Assembly (NCBI RefSeq): GCF_022682495.2
Contig: NC_071392.1
Location: forward strand, 82,228,797 to 82,292,796
DNA from: Desmodus rotundus
Lineage: Eukaryota; Chordata; Mammalia; Chiroptera; Phyllostomidae
Length of the DNA stretch: 64,000 bases
Direction: 5' to 3'
This document shows, piece after piece, positions 13,931 to 24,344 of the stretch. Both the position numbers and the translations under genes were made by a program. Numbering within the stretch: the stretch's first letter is position 1; each line of letters opens with the position of its first letter. A model generated the notes under the pieces. The model was not told where the DNA came from and did no database searches. It worked only from the letters and a program-made list of their open reading frames with translations.

Positions 13931-14329
13931 CAACATGACCCGTGGGACCCGGTGCAAAATGGAAAGTTGGAGCCCCCTGTCCAGAAGTCATTAAGGATGG
14001 CAAGATGGTGACAGGACAGCATCAAACCAAGGCCTGTGGGCTGCACAGGCGGCAGCTCAGGAAGCCAGCCCTCCCTTTCATGTAATACATACTCAATGGA
14101 CGGGAGCTATTATTGTATGTCACCGCTTTCCTGACTGACCTCTGTGCCTTACCCTCCCTGCAGGCTCTCTGTCTCTATGTAATGCCCAATCCACGCAACT
14201 GGGAAAGTTTCACTAGGTCATTCCAAACGCAGGCACTGTGCCTCAGACGTTACCCACACTTACGAAGAAAATAATTGACTGAAGTGGGGGGAATCTACAA
14301 CAGAAAATACCACGACAGACCCACTCCCA

Positions 14330-14690
14330 CCATAGGGCCTTGGCTCTGGCTTTTCATCCTGCTCGGCCAACATTCGCCCCTCTTTCAAGCCTTTGTTCAC
14401 ATCCACTTTCTCTCTGAGGCTCATTCTGATCACTCAACTCAATAGCATATTTTGCCCTTCTTCCATCTCCCTCACCTTGTTTTACTTTTATTTTTCAATA
14501 GCACTTATGTTGTCTCGCATACTATTTCACGTATTAGGTGGGTCACTTGTTTATCTTCCCCTGCACACACAGACACACTAGAACGTAAGCTTCTTAAGGT
14601 CAAGAATTTTTGCCTGGTTTTATTCACTCGTGTATCGCAACTGTGCTCGGCACATAGCAGACATTCAATAACTATTAATTAAAAGAACAA
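14330..14690 (+). mobile_element. L2 LINE 3' end
   Basis: CATTCTGATCACTC, AATAGCACTTATG, GAACGTAAGCTTCTTAAGGTCAAG and GGCACATAGCAGACATTCAATAA follow the L2 order. Confidence 0.75.
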
Positions 14691-15857
14691 ACAAATCTTT
14701 GAACGAATGCCTAATCAGGCTCTCCTTTTTCTACCTGGAGGTCAGTCCATTCCACATTATGGACAAATGGCAATAACAACCAGCTCCGCAACTGGATCCC
14801 CAACAGAGTTCGAGAAACAGATGGGGAACTCATCTATTTTCAAATCTCTGCCAAACTCCCTTTAGTTTAGAAGGAATATGATCCAAGCATCTATGCTACT
14901 AAACCCAATACCTCTTTCAACACTAATCCATATACACAATTTGTTGGCAGTGACTTGAGACAATCGTGAGTGGTGTTTTCTATGAGTGAAATCTGCAGAA
15001 GAGAGACGTGTCCCTAAGTGGTGAACGTAAAGTCATTTAAAAACATAAAATCAGAAGAAAAATGATCACATGTCACTGCTTCACTGCAATGACATAGAAA
15101 AACAGCCCTTCATACCAAAAGGAAGGTAAGTTCCTTCCTGGAACAGTGCAGGAAGAGGTTCGAGCCAGTCCAAGCTGTTCTGCCTGGAATGAACGTCACA
15201 GTCATAGGTAGCATCTCAACCCCTGGCCTGTGATCTCGCCCATGCAAGCCACAGAGCCCGAGAAAGGACATGTGGACGTCTGTGCGTACTTCCTCCCACC
15301 AGTTCAGAGACAAGCCCCAGGCCGTGACATCAGGGCTGCTGGATGAGACATCTCTCACATGTACTTAAGAACCAAAGAGAAGAGCTATCCTCCCCAAATG
15401 GTTCAAGTGCAGTCCATGTCAGGAGAAACATCTGAGGCATCCAGTTATCAGAAGATCTCTGAGGGTCAACGTGCTCTAAGTTCCGCACCGGCGACAGGAA
15501 GCACATCTGGGCCTTCCATCCAAATTCGGCCCACGCGGTCTGTGGGAGGGCTCCGCAAGCAAAGCCTGGCAGCTCACACTACACATCTGGCTTGCACCCC
15601 AGCATGAGCTACCATTCCCTCTCAGCCCTGCACCCTGCATTTTTTAAATAAACCATTCTCGGCCACCACAAATGCTTTGGTGGGAATCACAGGGAGGCCC
15701 TCATCCCTTTTCCCAAAATAACGTCAGGCAGAGGCAAAGGCCAAAGAGGTGGAGCCTACAGGCCATTTTGCAAAAGTTTCAAATATCCTGGCAGTGACCC
15801 CATTAAAAGAATCATGAAGGGGAAACAGCCAAGCCTCTCGATTTCTCATTAGTGTTG

Positions 15858-15935
15858 TTCCCTCTCTCTCTCTCTCTCACCCCCAGCACCCCCCCACCTC
15901 TCTCTCACACACACACCTATGTATTTATTTTAAAA
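15858..15935. repeat. TC/AC low-complexity tract
   Basis: CTCTCTCTCTCTC, C-rich and ACACACAC segments followed by TATTTATTTT; possibly the tail of a decayed SINE. Confidence 0.6.
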
Positions 15936-16743
15936 AGAAACAAAGATCTCAAGTCATTCATCAGTACCGGCTGCTGAAAATAAAATTTTATTTTGCATAT
16001 GTAATACCAAAAAATTGAAATTGAAAACTTTCAAAGAAATGTCTTTGCTCTGTACCAACTTAATCCCCACAGGGGTCTCTGAGACATTAGACTGAACAAG
16101 GAACTGGTGAGCTGTCCCACCTTCTCTCCAGACTTTCTGAAATATGCAGCCGCCTCAGATTTTCCATACTCCTCTGCTGATCTTCCCTCTGAAGAGGGAG
16201 GAAGCGGATTTCTCCGCTGTACAGTCAAAGGAGCCAAATAAAGCAATTTTCCTCCTCATTCGATGGGGCCTCATACACACACACACGGGGGTACTTGTTG
16301 AAATATTAATAAGAAAGTAAAGGAAAAGGGAGACAAAATATGACAGGGAAGAAAAGAAAATGCCACTTTGTTTAGGTTTTAAAAACCTTCCCACAAAATT
16401 CTAACTAAAACTAAAAGAGGCATATTATTCTCAAAATACCTTACCTTTCTCCCACTTTAACGTACTGATAGCAATAGGAAATAATATTGCAGAGGTGAAA
16501 AAGCCTTGGGGGGGGAGTAAACATTGCTAAAGCAAAACATTGTCATAACTATTATTGAGTTAAAAAAGGGCCAGCTGCCCACCTTTACTCAGATAGAAGA
16601 ACCACGCCTCTCCCCATACCTCTTCCTTCTGGGCATGCCTCCTCCCAAACACTTCCATCCCAGTTCCCTTTCCCCAGCTGTTCCTCTGATGACAGCACTA
16701 CCCCTATCAAGCCGCCCGATCCGCCCGGCCGCCGTGTCCTCAC

Positions 16744-16845
16744 CGTGTGATACATGAGAGCCTCGGTGTCCCCGGGCTCTGACAGCTCGCTCAGCTTGCG
16801 GTCCCACTGCAGGACGCTCTGCTCCCCGCTCTCGGGCACCTCCAT
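16744..16845 (-). CDS. CREB3L2: CREB3L2 exon 1 coding part (residues 1-34)
   Basis: CREB3L2 is an ER-anchored bZIP transcription factor. It is cleaved at the Golgi under stress, and the released N-terminal part activates secretory-pathway genes. Only the first 34 codons lie here. The minus-strand translation includes VLQWDRKLSELSEPGD and ends EALMYHT, matching the start of mammalian CREB3L2. The reading frame then meets a clean donor, ACG|GTGAGG, leaving a phase 0 exon end. The start codon has a near-perfect Kozak context (GACCACCATGG). The activation domain continues in later exons; the bZIP, transmembrane and cleavage segments are outside the window. A CpG-rich promoter and leader lie just to the right. 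Orthology rests on remembered family sequence and on AKR1D1 lying upstream in the expected orientation. Confidence 0.95.
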
Positions 16846-16860
16846 GGTGGTCCGAGGCGC

Positions 16861-16887
16861 GATGGGCCGAGGTGCGATGGGCCGAGG
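16861..16887. repeat. 15-bp tandem repeat beside CREB3L2 start
   Basis: The unit GATGGGCCGAGGTGC occurs at 16861-16875, followed by a second copy lacking its last bases at 16876-16887. A partial related unit (CCGAGGCGC) lies at 16852-16860. The repeat ends 7-15 bp from the CREB3L2 Kozak sequence. Confidence 0.65.
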
Positions 16888-16943
16888 ATGCTGAGCGCAG
16901 GAGGGGAGCGTGCAGAACCGCCTCGGAGGGCGAGATCCGGCTC

Positions 16944-16973
16944 CGCGCGTGTGTGCGCGCGTGTGTGCGTGTA
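16944..16973. repeat. Alternating (CG/TG)n tract in CREB3L2 leader
   Basis: Thirty consecutive bases alternate pyrimidine and purine with mixed CG and TG steps. Such sequence can adopt Z-DNA under negative supercoiling. It lies about 100 bp upstream of the CREB3L2 start codon, inside the probable transcribed leader. Confidence 0.7.
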
Positions 16974-17113
16974 AGCTTATGCACGTAGGAAGGAAAAAGT
17001 TCGCTCCCCTGCTCGAGAGAGAACTGCCAAGGGCTCCCGGTCCGGTATCCTCGGAGATCTGAAAATCCCCGGGGGAGACAGGCTGTCGAGGAATCGGGCT
17101 AAGGCTGAAAGAG

Positions 17114-17161
17114 TTAAAGCAGAGTGTGCATCCAAAAAGAAGATAAGAGAACAGCTCTCAT
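17114..17161 (-). promoter_or_regulatory. Short upstream ORF in CREB3L2 leader
   Basis: On the minus strand an ATG at 17161 opens a 15-codon ORF (MRAVLLSSFWMHTLL) ending in TAA at 17116-17114. A second ATG at 17131 is in the same frame. It ends about 270 nt before the CREB3L2 start. It matters only if transcription begins upstream of 17161. Upstream ORFs often control stress-response transcription factors, but nothing here shows that this one is translated. Confidence 0.45.
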
Positions 17162-17309
17162 CCCCAGAAAACGCCTTCTCGTTAAGCCCACTTTCCACTA
17201 CTGCTGCAGACACAAACTTTGAGACTCCCCAGAGAGCCTCAGCTCGGCTCCAGGACCCACCTACGACTCCAAGACCCACCTAGGACTCCACCTCCCTCCA
17301 TGGAAGTGA

Positions 17310-17579
17310 CCAATCGGATACTCACTTCGCCCGCTCCACCCAATCACAAGTCTTTCTCTCCTCCCGTCCCGCCTCCAAAGTCAGGGGCCACGGGATGTCT
17401 AGGCCCAGGCTTTGGAATGTGGGCGGGAGGTGCCGTTGACGTTATCGGGGAACTCCTCCAGCCCGGCCTCCGGCCGCCGCCGCTATCTGAGGCGGCGGAC
17501 CAATGGAGTGCTTGAGATCGTGAGTGATGGCCCGGTGTGGGGGCCAATGAAAATGGGTTGCCTCGGAAGGACAGCCAAT
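17310..17579 (+). promoter_or_regulatory. Array of five CCAAT boxes (NF-Y-type)
   Basis: CCAAT occurs at 17310-17314, 17340-17344, 17500-17504, 17544-17548 and 17575-17579, all in plus orientation. Two neighbouring pairs are 30 and 31 bp apart, close to three helical turns, which is typical of paired NF-Y sites. I checked each for the ER stress element layout (CCAAT-N9-CCACG) and none fits. Confidence 0.6.
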
Positions 17580-17603
17580 CGAATAACGACAAGAATACAT
17601 TTT

Positions 17604-17610
17604 TATAAAG
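17604..17610 (+). promoter_or_regulatory. TATA-like box directed away from CREB3L2
   Basis: TATAAAG on the plus strand lies at the outer edge of the CpG island, about 25 bp downstream of the last CCAAT box. Its orientation suits a plus-strand transcript starting near 17635, divergent from CREB3L2. No coding ORF of substance follows, so any product would be non-coding. Confidence 0.35.
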
Positions 17611-17680
17611 AAGGGAGGGTGAGCTCGTCGTCCTCGCGGAGACTCCGCAGAAATTAGCAGGCGCGTCTGGAGGAAGAGGG

Positions 17681-18944
17681 AGTCGCTCTGCGACCAGATT
17701 TATATATTGTCGTAATTATTTTCCAGCACATTAACTCATTGGAGTCTTTCAGGGTTTTTTAAAAAATGAATTATGGATTATACAAAAATATAAAAATTCC
17801 CCATTACGCTTGAATTCGTATTAGCACAGCTCTAGCAACTTGGCATTGCCTCTGCAGCATTTGCTGCTAATCTGTATTTTATGGGCTTCACTTTACTTTT
17901 ACTTATTTTTACTTTCATTCACTCAACAGACACTATTGACAAGAGCCAATGGCTTGCTTTTCCAGGTCCTAGCGAGCTCAAGACCTTGAATTCATAGAGC
18001 TTTTCATCTCAGGGGAGGAGTCAGACAATAAACAGATTTTTAAATAAAGGTATAATATAATTTAGCAAAGTGGTAACTTCTACGAGGAAACATAAAAGCA
18101 AGGCAAGAGCAAGGGGCAGGTTTATGCCATTTTAGAGAGCAGTCAGGGAACTTCTTTTCGAGGAGGTGACCGTTTGAACTGCAGGCACTGAAGGAAATGA
18201 GGTTTGGAGAGGAGCTTGAGCTGGTATTCTGTTGATGGACAGGGGGGCCAGTGTGCCTGCAGCGCGCTGTGCTGGGCAGTGAGTGATGGGGGAGGAGGCC
18301 TGAGAGACAGGCTGGAGCCAGACCACCAGTCCTGCCAAGATTAGGAAAGAGCCTATTCTAAAGTGTTTCCTCCAACGCTGTGATTTTTCTTCCTCCTTTT
18401 ACACTCCTCCTTTTGAGAAAACAAAGTCATTTGAAATATAAAGGAGCCTTTGCCAATTGCCTCTAGAAGTTCCTCACAATGGCACATTCAGGTATTAGGT
18501 ATTACTTTGTCCCCTTGGCAAGTATATATACATATTTTTTTTTGGTAGTTGGGGTCAGTCAAATCTATTAACCCTGTTGTTTTTAAGCAGCGGTGTATTA
18601 TGGAAACTATTTCATTTGTTTTGTCCTGTCTCCTGGGTCTTTCCTGCTTAAGTGGAAATTCTACTTTATCCTCATACATCTTCCTTGTACGGTATTTTTC
18701 TCCTTGTAGCGTAACACTCAACACAAGCTAGTGAGGTAAGAAACCTGTGCCTTAGTACTGGAATACAAACATGCATTTGCCAAACGTTTCTGCGGTAGAC
18801 AGTCGGCCCCTGGTTATGCCCCATGTGATAGGCAGCTTCTGAGACGGCACCAAGGAGCCTGCCTCCGTGTTCATGCCCTGTGTGGGCTGGACCTGTGACT
18901 CCCTCCTAACAGCACAAGGGATGGGCTATTAAAAACCATTCTGA
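17681..18944. other. Intergenic, no gene recognised
   Basis: AT-rich sequence right of the CREB3L2 promoter. CATTCACTCAACAGACACTATTG near 17917 suggests an L2 scrap. A (A)n/GAAA tract lies near 18943-18970. No convincing coding exon. Confidence 0.5.
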
Positions 18945-18974
18945 AAAAAAAAAAAAGAAAAAGAAGAAAACCCA

Positions 18975-19560
18975 TGCTGCCTCCATTGCTAGACTGAAGG
19001 GGTCCATTTGCTAGCATGCATTAAAGCTCAATGAGACACAAATAAGAGTTTGCAGCCAAGAAAGTAAGGATTTATTAAGGAGGTGGCACTGTGCCCGGAG
19101 TCACAGGTAGCTCATGTTCAAAGACCTGGCTCCCAGATGGCTTATAGGGGGTGGGGGATACAGGGGAAAAATCATTAATGAGGGCGACTATGGGAGTTCG
19201 GGTCATGGCCGGGTCGGGGTCTCTACTGATTGGTGAGCACCGGGGTAGGAGTTAGGTAGCTGATCACTGCGTGTGTTCCTGAGGTCAGCCATGGCGTGGC
19301 TTCATCTGCTTTCTCAAGGATGTAGTTGGTGGGGTCGTTCTGGAGCTGAAACACAACTGAGGCCTATGTGTTACCTCTGATTTGACTAAAACTCTGTCTC
19401 TGTGGTCAACAGAGGTGAGGCTTGTTTCTATGGCTACTGGATGCTGACCAGAGGCTCACTGTCCTGAGGGCTTGAAGCTTAAGTGAGGGAGCGCCTGGTG
19501 GCTGAGTCAGGTACTAGATGAGGCCAATTTGAGTCAAAGGAAAAAAATCACAGGGAAGAT
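18975..19560 (-). mobile_element. Solo LTR of an endogenous retrovirus (probable)
   Basis: On the minus strand this unit of about 0.6 kb has a single polyadenylation signal (AATAAA at 19076-19071) near its 3' end, as an LTR does. No internal retroviral genes adjoin it. The family is not identified. Confidence 0.45.
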
Positions 19561-20224
19561 TAAAGAAAATCAGGTTTCTGCGCAGTTACACTCCTGACTT
19601 GCTTGTTCTGTCCTCCTCTCTCGCTTGCTTGCTCTGAGAGAAGCAGGCCACCATGCTGGGAACCACCCAGTGGAGAGGCCCTCATAGCAAGGAACTAAGG
19701 AAGGTGTCCGGCCAACAGCCAGCAAGAATCTGAAGCCCCCCGTCCACCAACCCAGGAGCACCTGCTTCCTGCTAATAAACACGAGTGAATACGTGAGCAG
19801 GTCCTCCCCAGTGGGGCCTCAAGCTCCCTGCAGCCTTGTGAGAGACCCCGCCCAGATTCCTGAGCCACAAAAACAAAAGGGAACAAATGGAGGTGGTTTT
19901 TTCTTCATGAAATAAGTAATATAATCATTGGTACCCTAAATGCTTAATTAAATTTTTCTGTACCCTGATAATGTTACAATCCCTGAATAAAAAACCAATT
20001 ATATAATCACAAAAAAGTGAGTTTTTTCAGCCTCCCTGGTTTCATATATGCTTCTCTCATTCCTTGTGTACAGGGCTTCTCTCACTAGCCCAGTTCCTGT
20101 TCTACATCCTCAATCAAGAGCTTGTCCCGCTCCCTCTCATTTTTAGTGATTTAATTAACTCTTGTTGCAGCGTCCCTGGCATCCTTTAAAAAAAAGTAGC
20201 AGCACTTGCTCCCCTGTCTGCTCT

Positions 20225-20845
20225 TTCCCTTTTTGAGATAAAATCGACCTATCCCATGTTAGTTGCAGGCATCCGACATAATGAGTCGATACTTGTATAT
20301 ATTGTGACGTGATCACAATGTCCAGGTATAGTCACCGTGCTGTACCCCACACCCCGTGGGACTTGTTAATTTCATAACTGTAAGTTTCTACCTTGAGACC
20401 CCCTGCACCCATTTGGCCCAGCCCTCCCTTGCTGCTTCTCTCTGGAGGCCATCAACCTGTTCTCTGTGTGAGAGGCCAGACTTTGGGGGATTTTTTTGCT
20501 TTTGTTTTTGTTGGTATACCCCACCTGAGAGTGAGATCTTACGGGATTTGTCTTCCCTCCTTCTGACTTATTTCACTTAGCATGATGCACTCCGAATCGA
20601 TCTACATTGTTGCAAATGCCAGGGTTTCCCTCTTTCTGATGACTGGATAATATTCCATTGTGTGTACACATACCACATTTTCTGTATCCACTCATCCATC
20701 CATGGACATCTACATTGCTTCCACGTCTATGATAAGTAATGCTTCCTTGAACAAGGGAGTAGAGATATCTTTTCAAGTTAGTGTTTTCAGTCCCTTCAGA
20801 CAAATACCCACAAGTGGAATTGCTGCACCAGATGCCGTCCTGTGA
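20225..20845 (-). mobile_element. Old L1 3' fragment
   Basis: The inverted L1 terminus is clear: CTTATTTCACTTAGCATGATG, GATAATATTCCATTGTGTGT, AACAAGGGAGTAGAGATATC and CAAATACCCACAAGTGGAATTGC. Confidence 0.9.
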
Positions 20846-21130
20846 TAGAGTCGTGTTGCGACCCAGGTCTGTGCTTCATTAAGACCGCTTGCTGCCCGTC
20901 CTCTCCAGGAACTCTGCCTGGCTCCGAACCGCATCCCCCTGCGGGCCACATTGAAGCTTTTGCTGTGCATTGTGAACTGCAGCTGTCACAGACAGCGCCG
21001 CGTCCTCACCCCCACAGCAGTCCCAGCAGGAAGGGACAGGCATCTCCTGCAAACAGCTACCCCACAGGATTTAGCATCCCTGTTGCTACTTCCCAAGGTG
21101 TATGCCATGCCCTTCTACCCTTCTTGTATA

Positions 21131-21805
21131 CGAGGCCTGTCCGGAAAAAGTGCAGCCATTGTTAACATAATGAGAAGGGTTTGCACAGCACTGATGTAAC
21201 CTGGCAGCCAAGGAGAGTGGACTGGAATGTGCCTGTGTGACCAATGACGATCTCACTGTACTAGTCAGTGGGGGTGGTAGACACTGTTGAGTGAGCATAT
21301 GTACTGTGTGATCGTCACATTCAAAATATCTGGGCAAGTAGAACAACAAATCTGCATCAAATTTTGTGTTAAGCTTGAACATTCCTCTGTGGAAGCTATT
21401 TGGATGATGCAGAAGGCCGCAGCTATGGGCAACTGGTGATTGGCAGCTTCATCACGACAACACGCCTGCTCATGCATCACATCTCGTGTGGAGTTTTTTG
21501 GTGAAACATCAGTCACCCAGGTGACTCAGCCCCACTATACCCAGATGTGGCGCCCTGTGACTTCTGGCTTTTCCCCAAACTAAAATCACCTTTGAAAAGG
21601 AAGAGATTTCAGACCATCAGTGAGATTCAGGAAAATAGGATAGGACAGCTGATGGAGACTGGGAAAACTGTGTGAGGTCCCAAGGTGCCTACTTTGAGGG
21701 GGACTGAGGCATCATTGTCCTATGTCCAATGTTTCTTGTATCTTCTGCAATAAATGTCTCTATGTTTCATATTGCACAGCTGGATACTTTCCAGACAGAC
21801 CTCAT
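21131..21805 (+). mobile_element. Mariner-family DNA transposon, internally deleted
   Basis: Terminal inverted repeats are GAGGCCTGTCCGGAAAAAGT at the left and, inverted, GAGGTCTGTCTGGAAAGTAT at the right. Between them are relics of the transposase: an N-terminal piece (IKFCVKL, about 21355), then WQLHHDNTPAH (about 21437) and a YPDVAPCDFWLF-type motif (about 21535), the second and third acidic catalytic positions of a DD34D enzyme, and a C-terminal QGAYFEGD-like motif. The part with the first catalytic Asp is missing, since the element is about 675 bp instead of about 1.3 kb. Several frameshifts make it inactive. Confidence 0.85.
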
Positions 21806-22413
21806 CGCCTGTCCATTCAAGAGCTCACCCCTGTTCTTCTCCAACAAACAGGGAGATCTCCAAGAACGGCTCTCCCTTGCCTTCTGTGATTATATAATCG
21901 GGTTTGTATTTGGGGAACTTCTCATTCCTCTTGAGCAGTTTTTCCTTTTATTCTATCGAACCATGCAGCCTCACCTATCTCCTCTCTGAACGTTGGTTTT
22001 CCTGGATTTGGAAAAGTCACCTGTTTTGTTCTATACCACTTGGCTCTCTGCCACCCTTTGAGAATTTTCCTTCTGCTTTAGTGCATCCTGCCCCTTAGTT
22101 CTAGTTTGGAACGGGAGCCGACTTGTGCTACTCTTTTCCTTTGTCCTGTTCTGATCGACCTCAAGGTAACAAAGGCATTTTCCAACTTGGAGGGCTTTCT
22201 TTCAGTTACCATTACTTAACCTGAAGTGGTGTGTTTATACTTTCTATTATTCTTTCTTGCATGTACAACAGCATGGAGAGAAGGTATCTGGGAGAATCTA
22301 GTCTCTTCCTGGCAAATCCAGGATGACAGGGTAGCTCAAGAGTCCTGTTAGCCCCAAGGGATATGGAAATAAATGGTAAGAAGAACTCTGAGCACTGAGA
22401 TAAAGAATTAAAC
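21806..22413. other. Intergenic, nothing recognised
   Basis: No coding exon, RNA gene or nameable repeat seen in this stretch. Confidence 0.4.
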
Positions 22414-22424
22414 AGAAGGTGGGG

Positions 22425-22608
22425 CCCTGACTGGTATAGCTCAGTGGATTGAGCACAGGCCTGTGAACCCCAGGGTCGCGGGTTCAATTCCCGGTCACGG
22501 CACATGCCTGGGCTACAGGCCAGGTCCCCAGTGTGGGGCACATGAGAGGCAACCACACACTGATGTTTCTCTCCCTCTCTCTCCCCTCCCTTTCTTTCTC
22601 TCTAAAGA
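22425..22608 (+). mobile_element. Ves-type bat SINE
   Basis: CCCTGACTGGTATAGCTCAG head and GGTTCAATTCCCGGTCACGG box B. Flanks AGAAGGTGGGG (22414) and AGAAGTTGGGG (22609) are a 10/11 duplication. Confidence 0.93.
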
Positions 22609-22619
22609 AGAAGTTGGGG

Positions 22620-23370
22620 TGAGAAGAACTGCTGCCAATCCCTGAGAAGTCCACTCTGGGTAGACAGTGAGCTGGAGAGTACTGGAAGGCACAAGCTCCT
22701 TGGCTCAAGACACTGTGGCTTGTTGATAGAAGATAGCCCCTGATACAGGTCCTGAGGAGGTGACTCTCTGCCTCTAGGTTTCTGAGAGGGGGACTGTGAA
22801 AGCCCAGAGAGCAGGCTACTCTTTGAAAAATCTGATTAAAAAATCTGTAAACTCCTTCCCATCTCGGCAAATTCAGAGATGGCAGAGCCCCTGGGAAGAA
22901 CAGGAACTGCCCCAGGTCTTAGCAGCTGCATCCACTTGTCCCTGGTCCACCCCCCACTCCCTCGCTGTGGCTGCCTGCAGAGGCTCCTCAACTGCACCCT
23001 TCGAGTGCCGCAGCTCACCTCACCGTCACAGTCAGTCCTTCTCAGGCGCGTGTGCCGCTGCCACTGCCCCTGCTGACACGCTCCGGTGTATTTTACAACC
23101 TTGGACGGCATTTCGTCTTCTCAGCCAACTGGCTGATGGTTCAAAATTTCATTTGATTGAACCCCAGCCTTACAAATTCTATGGAAACAACTTTCAGATG
23201 GACTAAGGATATAAGGGTAAAATGAAACAAAGCCCTCCAGAGAAACTAGAGATAAAATACACTCATCATTTTCACGTGAGCATGGTCTAGGTGTACTATA
23301 AAAGGCAGACAACATATAGGAAAAGCTAGGTCTATACATACGTAGGTACATGTACGTATATATGTGTCAC
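22620..23370. other. Intergenic, nothing recognised
   Basis: GC-moderate stretch around 22.9-23.1 kb with short open frames but no recognisable protein. Confidence 0.35.
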
Positions 23371-23374
23371 AGAA

Positions 23375-23885
23375 GAGACGTCCAAACCTGGAGAGAACTT
23401 GTGTGAGTTTATCTGAGCCAAACGATAGCGATTGCCAGGAAGCAAAATCTCGACAGACTGAGAAAGTAAGTTTCACAGTTTATTTTATACATTAGAATCA
23501 AAAACAGGAGACAAAAATAGGGTGACATGAAATCCACTGGTGGTAGGATAAGGGGGTGGGAGAGAGCAAACCAGGGAAGTCCTGGGATTGGATAAAGGGT
23601 AGAACGGAGAGACACGCCCTTCTTCTACACCGGTGGGTGCAGGGGCGCTAATGACACCGCAGCACATGGAGATGGTAGGCGGGCGACGAGATACCAAGGA
23701 GGGATTCTCAAAAAGATTGACCTTTGTCAAGGACTACGGGCCGAGCTGTGACTACCCATCAAGATTTGCTCTTAGTTAGGACTTTTGATCTTCAGACCAC
23801 CCTGTGTGATTTGGGTCTCCGGGCGTGTGGGGCCAGCCCTGCTGGCCTTCCCTGAGCTTCTCGGGTTTGCATGTGGCCCCTTTTT
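23375..23885 (-). mobile_element. LTR-like block (possible ERV solo LTR)
   Basis: GAGAGAACTTGTGTGAGTTTATCTGAGCC and CACAGTTTATTTTATAC (inverted AATAAA context) resemble LTRs of class I/III ERVs. Family not identified. Confidence 0.35.
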
Positions 23886-24033
23886 TAGCCTCTATGATTC
23901 CACATACACACATGGACATGTATCCACATAGAGTATGTAACTTATATAAATGGGACAGAAGGGAGCCCAGATTTTCTACCCTAAAGCTGCTTCTCGGGAT
24001 ATTGATTTCAAGCTGTTTATTAAGAAAGAAGAC

Positions 24034-24231
24034 TGCCCTGGCCAGGTGGCTCAGGTGGCTGAGCGTCGTCCCATGCACCAAAAGCTTGTGGGTTCGGTCC
24101 CCAGTCAGGGCACATAGCTGGGTTGTGGGGTCAACTCGGGGTGCGTGTAGGAGGCAACCAATCTGTGCTTCTCTTTCACATCGATGCTCCTTTCTCTCTC
24201 TCTCTCTCTCTGAAAAAATCAATAAATATAT
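24034..24231 (+). mobile_element. Diverged bat SINE
   Basis: GCCCTGGCCAGGTGGCTCAGG head, GGTTCGGTCCCCAGTCAGGG box B, TC tail. A GGAA repeat follows at 24240-24260. Confidence 0.9.
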
Positions 24232-24344
24232 CCTTGGGTGAGGAAGGAAGGAAGGAAGGCAGGCAGGCTCAAAAAGAACCTTTGACCCTTCCCCCTTGTC
24301 CTGCCCAAGAGATTTAGAAAAATGACAAAAAAAAAAAAAATCCT

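Larger units (their letters stand above)
1..16743 (-). other. CREB3L2: CREB3L2 intron 1 (5' part)
   Basis: The minus-strand splice donor of CREB3L2 exon 1 (GTGAGG, read from 16743 downward) opens an intron that fills the rest of the left side of the window. I found no further CREB3L2 exon here, which fits a very long first intron in mammals. The intron contains L2, MIR, L1 and Ves SINE copies listed separately. Long stretches (about 4.0-5.0, 5.2-6.4, 7.7-10.0, 10.3-13.6 and 14.7-16.7 kb) look like unique or heavily decayed intronic DNA in which I recognise no gene. Confidence 0.85.
16846..17301 (-). promoter_or_regulatory. CREB3L2: CREB3L2 5' leader / core promoter region (approximate)
   Basis: This is the minus-strand sequence directly upstream of the CREB3L2 start. 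No ATG occurs between 17113 and 16846, so the annotated start is the first one downstream of a short upstream ORF at 17161-17114. A further upstream ATG lies at 17301 and opens a roughly 20-codon ORF. Next to the start is a short GC-rich tandem repeat, and at 16944-16973 an uninterrupted alternating purine-pyrimidine tract. The transcription start cannot be fixed from sequence; a leader of a few hundred bases is expected from other mammals. Confidence 0.6.
16690..17680. promoter_or_regulatory. CpG-rich island over CREB3L2 promoter
   Basis: CpG dinucleotides are visibly dense here (for example CCGCCCGATCCGCCCGGCCG near 16714 and CCTCCGGCCGCCGCCGC near 17467) while the flanks are CpG-poor. The island holds GC boxes (GGGCGGG near 17421), a CRE-like TGACGTTA at 17438-17445, and five CCAAT boxes. 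It covers exon 1, the leader and the proximal promoter of CREB3L2, as expected for a broadly expressed gene. Confidence 0.8.

Noticed and set aside
16589..16984. 131-codon minus-strand open frame overlapping CREB3L2 exon 1
   Set aside because: It begins with GTG rather than ATG (sequence GTGCATAAG), runs in another frame through the CG/TG repeat, and crosses the splice donor.
17219..17515. 98-codon plus-strand frame in the CpG island
   Set aside because: GC-rich composition explains it. The peptide is low-complexity Pro/Ser with no domain.
17310..17600. ER stress element near CREB3L2
   Set aside because: None of the five CCAAT boxes is followed by CCACG at a 9-bp spacing.
23776..24222. 148-codon minus-strand open frame
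   Set aside because: Most of it is a translated SINE (the CREREAQIGCLLHAP-type peptide recurs in other copies).
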